NCBI GenBank assembly: GCA_001630475.1
Contig: KV419395.1
Location: forward strand, 686,753-750,752
Source: Sistotremastrum niveocremeum HHB9708
Lineage: Eukaryota; Basidiomycota; Agaricomycetes; Sistotremastrales; Sistotremastraceae
Length of the DNA stretch: 64,000 nucleotides
Direction: 5' to 3'
The stretch's first letter is position 1. Every line of letters starts with the position of its first letter. Under the pieces are notes generated by a model, which did no database searches, was not told the DNA's origin, and worked only from the letters and a program-made list of their open reading frames with translations. Shown piece after piece: positions 57,132-64,000 of this stretch. Both the position numbers and the translations under genes were made by a program.

Positions 57132-60100
57132 TCAAACGACGAATAGGGTAACTTGACCGCCTGCAGTTAGTCTGGTTGAGTCGAACGCCATTTGAACATC
57201 CTCATTGGATCCTAACGACACCATGTCGCCGTCTTCGTCTCGATATTTCACTCGAAGGGGGCCGCTATCGCGTTTCCCACCACACAGCCGTATTTTCTTT
57301 CCCACTTTGTCAACGAGATCATTGTAATCTGTTGACCTGGGAACAATGATGACGAAAAGATCTTCGCCGTAATGAACTTTGACTTTCACCGGTGGCGAAG
57401 AGAAGTTCATTGCAGCGGCATTGCCATTGCCGTGACCGCTTCCAAAAGTCCTTGATCGCTGACTGCGAAGAGTCGCGGAAGCAAGAGCAGAATCTGTTGA
57501 CCCGAACGGAGTGATCGGCGATGAGCTGTGAGGTGTTGATCCATCCGAACTGCGTTCAGTGGATTCACTGGATCCACTGTCACGTTTCTCCCCCCGCTCG
57601 GTCATGGGGGTCACACTGGGAGTTCTGCCCGACCAATGAGAGGTGGGCAGAGGAGGTGGCGGGTTGGAGGGTGGGGTATGTGATGATGGAATACTCGCGC
57701 TGCGTGATCTGGTTGGATATTGAGAAGATGTGAAGCTGCTGTTCGGATGACTTGATTGAGAAGTTCGTGAAGTCCGACCACTGCTCTCCCCACTGTCATA
57801 GGCGCTGCGCAACATCGTGGTACTAAACTGGCTTCGAAGAGCAGATCCACGCCCACTGTTGTAAGCTGAAGCATCTGCACTAGTGTAACGCGTATTCGGT
57901 GGTCTTGAAGAGTTGGGCGGGGGTGGCAGACCGCCAGATGGGGGAGGAAGCGGGGGAACTGTCTGATAGCCATTCGCTCGCCATTGCTGCATCACTTGCC
58001 CCGAAGTGTCCTCTGTGCGGGCTCTAACACGATCAAAGGTAGGCGTAGGCTCTCGTTCCGGGGGCATGCTATGGGCGGTCCCCAGTCGCCGGTTCCCAAC
58101 TGGTGTCCCTCTGCCTGAGAGAGGCTGCACTGAGACAGGGAATCTCTCATCTAACTCATCATCCATATCAAACCCATCTGACCCTCGCTTAGCAAAGTTT
58201 TCATCGCTGCTGTTGATATCTGAATATCGGGCAATACGCAAAGGCTGGGTGAAGTTGCCAGATATCCCGGAGGGAGAAAATGTAGACTGAGGACCAGTCA
58301 TCCGAGCAGCTGCAGGGTTCGTACTGTTGGCCAACGAACTGGAACCCCCTCGTCTTTTGTCGGCTTGCGACACAAGCCTTGAGATCTGGGCTTCCCATTG
58401 CTTCAACTGTTCTTCGGATCGACAACGAAGGGTAAAGTATTCCATATCGTCATCCCCACGCCACCAAACTTGAAGTTCATGTTGACCTTGCAGAGGATAA
58501 GCCCATCGATTACACATAGGAAGAAGTCCGACATACCTGTTTTTCCACTAGGACTCGCAATCGTGACATTATTGAGGAAAATGCGCCCTTTCAGAAGTAA
58601 AGGAGTGTTTTTGCGTTTCGCAGCACTGGGACCAAGGGCACCTGGACCGGGAGGAGCCGGTCTCTTAAGCAAGGAGTTGCTTTTGCCAACCTTTTTGCTG
58701 GGAGGACCGGGAGTCTGGGGATTTTCTTTGCAGCAAAGGATAATCTTTTCAAAGAGGAAAACGTGGTACTCTCGATCCACCTCTGACTTGACAACGACAA
58801 AGTAGTCATCGAGGACCAGTTCGCCGAAGTTGACGAGGTGGTGACCTTTCCAATCTTCAATGCGGGTTTCCAAACTCTGCACAGTCTGTAAGTTCTCCGC
58901 ACGTCGCTGGGCCTCGTTGATCCTATCAGTGATGCGCTTGGCGCTTGCCGACCCGGCTATTAATTCTTGAGAATAAGGATAGTCACTACCGGCGGTCGCT
59001 TTGATGAGCGACTGGGAGTACGTCAGTAGCTATCAACGTCATCAACTGGCACAACGCTCACATCTAGCAACAAGGGATATTTGCAAATCCTTTGCACGGG
59101 TTTAATGAGAAAGGCAGGGAGTTCGGCTTTCGGGTTTATCATGGAAGCAAGTTCCTAATTGGGTAAATTAGTGCTATGTAGTGTCGCCAGGAACCGGCTA
59201 CTTACCATCAGATGCTGTTCCTCGCGGAGTAGAACATCCATTGCATTGGTGTAATTGCTACAGTACGGTTCATAGACTACAAAGTCTTCCTCCTGAAAAG
59301 AATGGGATGACGGCGGTAAGTACTGAGTTAGTGCACATTGACAGGATCGTTTGCGTACGCAGTCTGTGAAACAGCGCCCCCATCTTTGTTCGACCCAGGG
59401 TAGTTCTGCAGTTTGCTCTAGTCGCACAAGGAATTGTCGTTGGAAATCGAGGAGCTTGTTGAGGCCGGGGAAGATCTCGAGAATAGTGTCTTGGTCAATA
59501 ACATTGCGCTGCAATAATGCCACAGCGTATTTCTGAGTAGAGTTGTGGAATTAGCGGGACAAGAAGCGGCGAAAACCGAAAGGCAGCGCACCTGCATGCA
59601 TTCCAAGTCTGCAACATATTTTCTCTCCGTTTCGAGCAATTCTCTGACTATATTCCGTCGCTCAACTTCCTGTGAACTAGGTGGTAATTGAGACACTGAT
59701 TCGTTGTCGAAAGAGAAGATCGATGAATCGTGAGCGCTGGACTCGGTGGGAGGTGATTGAGGGATAGGTGGTTCTACGAAAACGCTCTGGGGCAGACGAT
59801 CGGTGAGGTATGTCACGGTGTTGATAACCTGAGAAGCAATCAGTGGCAGCACGGAGCATATCAATTCAAAACCTCGTACCTTGACAAAGCCACTCATGTT
59901 TCGGTCCGTGAGCTCTGTCACTTGGAACAAATCGCTCTCTTCCCACTGCCCTTGTTGCTGCATTTTCTTAACAGCCATAATGAAAAGAATGATGGCGCGT
60001 TTCTTGGATTTGATGTCGTTCGGATCGAGATTAAGGTCATCAGGATCTGTGTTTATGTCTATAGGGATGGCTGGTGGTGGAAGAAGATTGAAGAGATAAC

Positions 60101-60362
60101 AAAGGGGAGTTCCAAGAGCGAAACAGTCCCAGAGATGGGTCAGAGCATCAGTTGATTGACGCGAGCTGTTTGGAGGAGAGAGTGCAAGGAAAGGAGGGAA
60201 CCCCTCTATGCGCATTAACGTTGCTCGTAGTTGAGAACATTGCTGATAAAGGGAAGTTGAGCTAGCAGCAGATTTGTTGAGGAGGGTGTTGGTTTGGACT
60301 GGGAGGGGAATCTCGACAGTTGTTGTAGAGGCAACGGACTTTTTTCGGGAAGAAGTGGCCAT
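57132..60362 (-). CDS. CDC24: CDC24-type Rho guanine-nucleotide exchange factor (CH-DH-PH-PB1)
   Basis: Activator of Cdc42 in cell polarity. ATG at 60362 (MATSSRKKSVASTTT). Domain order: N-terminal CH-like segment (LTHLWDCFALGTPLCYLFNL...), a Ser-rich linker, DH domain (RRNIVRELLETERKYVADLE; FPGLNKLLDFQRQFLVRLE; FVVYEPYCSNYTNAMDVLL; LPAFLIKPVQRICKYPLLL), PH domain (WKGHHLVNFGELVLDDYFVV...REYHVFLFEKIILCC; YFTLRCRSEEQLKQWEAQIS), a long Ser/Pro-rich linker, and a C-terminal PB1 domain (VKVKVHYGEDLFVIIVPRST...LRVKYRDEDGDMVSLGSNED). PB1 should bind a Bem1-like scaffold. This is full-length Cdc24 architecture. A dozen or so introns lie in the N-terminal half. The stop is at 57132. Confidence 0.92.
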
Positions 60363-61006
60363 GGGGGCGGCAGACGACGGGCTGATAGGGAGCAAATATG
60401 GAGTGCGGTCGCTGGGACTCGACTCGCGAGTCTGAACGAGGGCGGGGGCGGGCTGAGGGAGCGGTCGACGGTGCAGCAGAGAGCGTAAGGCGCGGGAGAG
60501 GGAAGCGTTGGGAAGATGGCGGTCGTCAAACACAACAACAAATCCACCAGAACTACACAAACATGCACAAACAACCACTTATGGAAGTCGCCTTTTGCCG
60601 ACGTGATAGCGAGTATAGTGATAGCTGGACGTGCCTTATTCTACAACGACAAAAGGAATACAATAAATAACGCATCCCCTTCAATGCGCACTCGCTCTGC
60701 CACCAACCTCCGAGTCACCAGCAGAGGCTGGCAAATGTGACTGTTGCTACGCCGAGATAATAGCTTCATCCATTTTCGGAACTCCTCTTATCGATCCCGC
60801 GCACAGCAGATCTGTAGATCTTCGACTGAATGCGCACACGACTCGGGAAACCACTGCCATCGCAACACTCTGCAGGAATATGGCCGCACCTGGCATGGGA
60901 AGCTGACAGTAATCGTGGATCCATCCTAGCCCGGCCAGGAAACACCCAGCAAAGTCATAATGAGCGACTAATGAACCAAGCGAGACGCTTCCGTCACTGG
61001 CGCAAT
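60363..61006. other. Spacer between CDC24 start and RAP1-like stop
   Basis: Promoter side of CDC24 and 3' side of the RAP1-like gene, both on the minus strand. A CACAAAC/CAACAAC-rich stretch near 60530-60580 may be 5' UTR. Short frames here carry no recognisable domain. Confidence 0.35.
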
Positions 61007-63433
61007 CTAGCCAGGAACAGCCATCGCAGGCTCGGATGATCCTTGTCTCAACTCAATCTCGCCATTGCGGAGCTTCTCGATGAGGTGATCGATTTTCGCT
61101 TTATGCAATCTGTGATGTTCCTGCCAGCCTTTCCAAGGATGATGGGGGTTCTAGCGAGCCGAATGAGACGCCAGTCAGCGTGCGTGCAGACGGATCGTAC
61201 CTGTCGCGCAAAGTCCTGAAAGATGGCGTCTGAGGTGCCCTTATGTTTAGTAAGGAAGAACCTGGCCAGTATAAGGTCATCATTGGCGTCGTATTTCTTC
61301 TTTTTCTCCGGAGGTGGCGGCATTGAGCCCTCGCCTTCCAGCTCGTGTTTGTGGCGACGCCAATATTTCATCCATGATGCACGAGAGTGGTGCGGGGCCT
61401 AGCGATTAGAATAAACGCAGGAACAAAGAGCAGACAAGCATTGACGGACTTTCTCTGCGATCGTTTTCCAAAACTGCACCATGTTCAAGTCTTTTGTCTT
61501 CCCTCTAGAAATAGCATTCAGTGAAAGATGCTTATCGCAGATTCTCTGAGTTTCCGACCTGCTGTATCTCAGATGCTGCGTCAAGAAATTGACATCCGCT
61601 TCAGTAAAGGCAATCCCCTTCCCCGTGGTACTGCGGAATAAGACACGAGGGGGTGAAGGTGATCGTTCAACGGATGCCCCGGCAGGGTCATTGGCAGGGT
61701 TGTTTAAGTCCATCTCCGGGGCAGAAGGCGATTCATCAGGAATGTGTGGGGAAGGAAGAGCCATTTCGTCCATGGCATAGCCTCCAAGGCGAATTTGGTG
61801 TTTGTTACAGTATCGACGCCAGCTGTAGAATCTGTAGTCAAGAAGGATGGTCAATAACATAATCACAAGCATTGAGACTGACTTACGTGTGATGAGGAGC
61901 CTCTCCGCAAGACATCATTTTAGTTGATAGACATCACTGGCGTCGCATGGTACTCACCTTGATAGCCACTCTCTCACAAATTTCCCGCAAACTAGAGACC
62001 AGGTTAGACTCCACCGGAACTGACAGCAACGAACACGAACCTCAGGGTGAGTCCATGGTTCTGACAGTAGTCAATATAGCGCTGGAGATATGTGATATCC
62101 TCCTCCGTGAACAAGTTTCCGCCATGCGTTGACCTCAGAACCCGAGTTGGCGGTGACGGCGATCGCATCAGCGGGGCCCGCGGAGTAACCAATCTAGATG
62201 CAAGGGGCTCGACGGAAGGAGGAGTACTCTGAGGCTGAAAAGGTTCGAGGTAATTCGGAAAGTGAGCAAAAAAATACTGACTGGGTCTTCCACCCTTTTC
62301 CGTTTGCGGCTCCTAGGAGCCTGCGATGGGACTTGACGAATTTCAGGGGGGCTGCTAAAATGGCCTTCGTTCTAACATAGATCAAGAGTCTGAAAAGGCG
62401 GAAAAACGAGGGAACTCTTACGGAGTCATGGTAGAACGATACCGGGGGTGCCCATTGGTACTCGTATTCGGCCCCAGTATTACTTAGAGGATTTGCAGAT
62501 GCATCCCAAGTTTGTTGGATAGGCTGATAATCTGAGTTCTGTACGCGCTGATTTGCATCCTCAAAGGTCGATGTCACCCCTGGAATCATCGAAGTCGCAT
62601 TTGGCCAATATTGAATGCTTTCTGGGTGTGGAGACCGCTCCATTGGCGGCGGAGGGTAAGAATAGGCATCAGATCGGATTGCTGGAGGCACGGAATTCGA
62701 GGGCGGAAACGAATGAGAATTCGAGACACTGCTTGTTGCGATCAAGTCTGACGGGCGGGACACTGGGACATGATTTGGTGTCTGGCCTGAGGCGGCGCCC
62801 ACAGGAGGACCCTCTGCAGCGATAGAATGGTGATGCACGTCCGCCTCTGGAACGCTAACACTACCATGCGCGGCTTCCTCGAATTCACTAATTATTTTAA
62901 GCAATGTCAAAGGCATGAGAGTTAAGCTTTACAGACCTCCTTTCGCCCATGACCTTACATCCCGCAAAGTTGTTCTGATAGGTTTGCAATTGCCCACGCT
63001 TGACACACTCTCGCACCCATAGGACGTCCAGGATGACCTTTCCCTTCTTTCCTGCGTACTGTAGATAGAGGCTTTTCCCATACTCCTTTCTAGGATCGAC
63101 TATCAGAGTAGTTAGAATCCAGTATCATGAAGAGCGAATTAATCGAACCTAAGAGATAGGTACTGGTTGTGTAGCTCTGCACGACAATGCCACCATACTT
63201 CTGTCAAGGTGTTACTATTTCGTTTTGACAAGATCATTGTAGCTGACTTGAATGAGGTGCACGAGTTCCTCGCGGTCGTCGACATCTTTAGCAATATAGA
63301 GCATAAGCGGCGAGCCCAGGATAGGGTCGATAAAGAGTTCAGTGACATTCTCGTTGTTCAACGCAGAAGCATCGTTGGATGGAACGGGCCCGGACCGTTG
63401 GACTGTGTTCGGTCTCGGGTGTGGAGGTGGCAT
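61007..63433 (-). CDS. RAP1: RAP1-like telomere protein (BRCT + three Myb-like domains)
   Basis: Shelterin-type protein. ATG at 63433 (MPPPHPRPNTV). N-terminal BRCT: ELFIDPILGSPLMLYIAKDV, then KYGGIVVQSYTTSTYLLVDP across two introns, and GKVILDVLWVRECVKRGQL, the standard RAP1 BRCT layout. After a Ser/Pro-rich linker, three RAP1-Myb-like blocks: LFTEEDITYLQRYIDYC...KAPHHTFYSWRRYC (about 62120-61830); AFTEADVNFLTQHLRYS...KAPHHSRASWMKYWRRH (about 61610-61350); YDANDDLILARFFL...NPHHPWKGWQEHHRLH (about 61290-61100). Each closes on an APHH or NPHH plus Trp motif. The protein ends soon after the third block, with no evident RCT domain. Known roles: telomere length control and silencing; whether this one binds DNA directly is unknown. 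Confidence 0.8.
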
Positions 63434-63525
63434 TGGGTCGCGCTGGGTCGAAGCGCGGATCCGACAACCCAGCTTGGCGGTTTGTTTGTCTTCCTGCAGA
63501 ATTCCACTATTCCCCGCTATTAACA

Positions 63526-64000
63526 ATGTCCTCCCCTAGCCCGGACTACACTCTATATCTGGTCACTGGCAGGGAACTACTCCCACCAGGAAAGGCAAGT
63601 GCCCAGACCCAAACTGGATTGTTTTTGCTTTATTTTTTTTTCAGGATTACTATGAGTCTCTAAATGAGGTAACGTCATTTCGACTGATTCTGATGGTAAC
63701 GATAAACGATCTCCACAAGTAGTCCCTCGAGGGAGGTGTCACTATCGTGCAGATACGAGAGAAGAATACTGATACTCGAGAGGTTTGTCGCTGGGCTCAA
63801 TGATCTACTAAACCAGGGCCATAATGCACTTTACAGTTTCTGGAGATCGCTAAGCGGAGCAAAGAAATTTGCCATCGATATGGCGTCCCCTTGCTGATCA
63901 ATGATCGGATCGATATTGCTTTAGCAATGAATGCAGATGGCATCCATATCGGCCAGAGTGATATGCCAATCGAGATCGCACGCAAACTCCTCCCTGCTGG
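63526..64000 (+). CDS. Thiamine-phosphate synthase (ThiE domain), 5' part of a THI6-type bifunctional gene
   Basis: Gene begun by ATG at 63526 and cut by the window edge. Exons give [25 protein letters not shown], then [40 protein letters not shown] and [20 protein letters not shown]. These are the ThiE core: VTIVQIREK binds the pyrophosphate, and NDRIDIAL and GIHIGQSDM are hallmark motifs. In fungi this domain is the N-terminal half of a fused enzyme whose second half is hydroxyethylthiazole kinase (THI6); that half would lie past 64000. Introns near 63595-63644, 63668-63720 and 63784-63837. Divergent from the RAP1-like gene, 92 bases between starts. Confidence 0.85.

Noticed and set aside
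1-64000. CRISPR arrays, rRNA genes, telomere repeats, biosynthetic gene clusters and large retroelements
   Set aside because: None was seen on reading the window; the only mobile element supported is the MITE at 21229-21737.

Overview
The window is nuclear DNA of a filamentous basidiomycete, most likely an Agaricomycete; the species was not identified. It is gene-dense on both strands, coding regions are cut by many introns of about 40-60 bases with GT...AG ends and CTAAC/CTGAC-like branch sites, and several proteins are of kinds I know only from basidiomycetes. All assignments come from reading the conceptual exons by eye; no database search was run. Exon edges are approximate unless stated, and start codons were checked to be ATG.

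Layout. 0.9-1.9 kb: glycine-rich RNA-binding protein (-). 2.2-6.6 kb: HMT1/ABCB6-type ABC half-transporter with a very long acidic tail (-). 7.3-7.9 kb: small conserved protein (+). 8.4-10.5 kb: divergent pair, queuosine-salvage QNG1 (-) and mitochondrial AIM41/YqeY-type protein (+). 10.5-13.0 kb: ER ubiquitin ligase HRD1 (-). 14.0-18.7 kb: RDH54/RAD54B-type recombination translocase (+). 18.8-20.1 kb: Ntn-hydrolase asparaginase (-). 20.2-22.1 kb: APH-fold kinase-like gene (+) split by a 509-bp hAT-type MITE. 22.2-23.7 kb: Pex30-like peroxin (+). 23.8-27.7 kb: KAR5-type karyogamy protein and PIG-V/GPI18 mannosyltransferase (both -). 27.8 kb: intron-bearing tRNA-Ser(GCU). 28.0-30.9 kb: dynamitin and signal peptide peptidase, tandem on + with 23 bp between them. 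31.1-36.0 kb: EFA6/Syt22-like Arf GEF (-). 36.4-40.2 kb: AreA-type GATA factor (-). 41.1-43.3 kb: TAPT1/Emp65 (+). 43.5-45.6 kb: RGG-tailed protein (+). 45.8-47.9 kb: SPO11 (-). 48.1-51.5 kb: basidiomycete-type protein and NAD(P)-binding epimerase-like protein (+). 51.6-56.7 kb: unnamed fungal family and GH63-like glycosidase (-). 57.1-60.4 kb: CDC24 (-). 61.0-63.4 kb: RAP1-like telomere protein (-). 63.5-64.0 kb: start of a bifunctional thiamine gene (+), cut by the window edge.

The genes look like a random slice of core eukaryotic biology rather than one pathway. Recurring themes are chromosome biology (SPO11, RDH54, RAP1), sexual or polarised growth (KAR5, CDC24), and ER/secretory membranes (HRD1, signal peptide peptidase, GPI18, TAPT1, Pex30-like, Arf GEF). 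No biosynthetic cluster, CRISPR array, rRNA or prophage-like element was seen. The most notable items are the fresh-looking hAT MITE inside an exon, the duplicated RAD54B-type N-terminal domain in RDH54, the three Myb-like domains in the RAP1-like protein, and the 23-bp gap between dynamitin and signal peptide peptidase.
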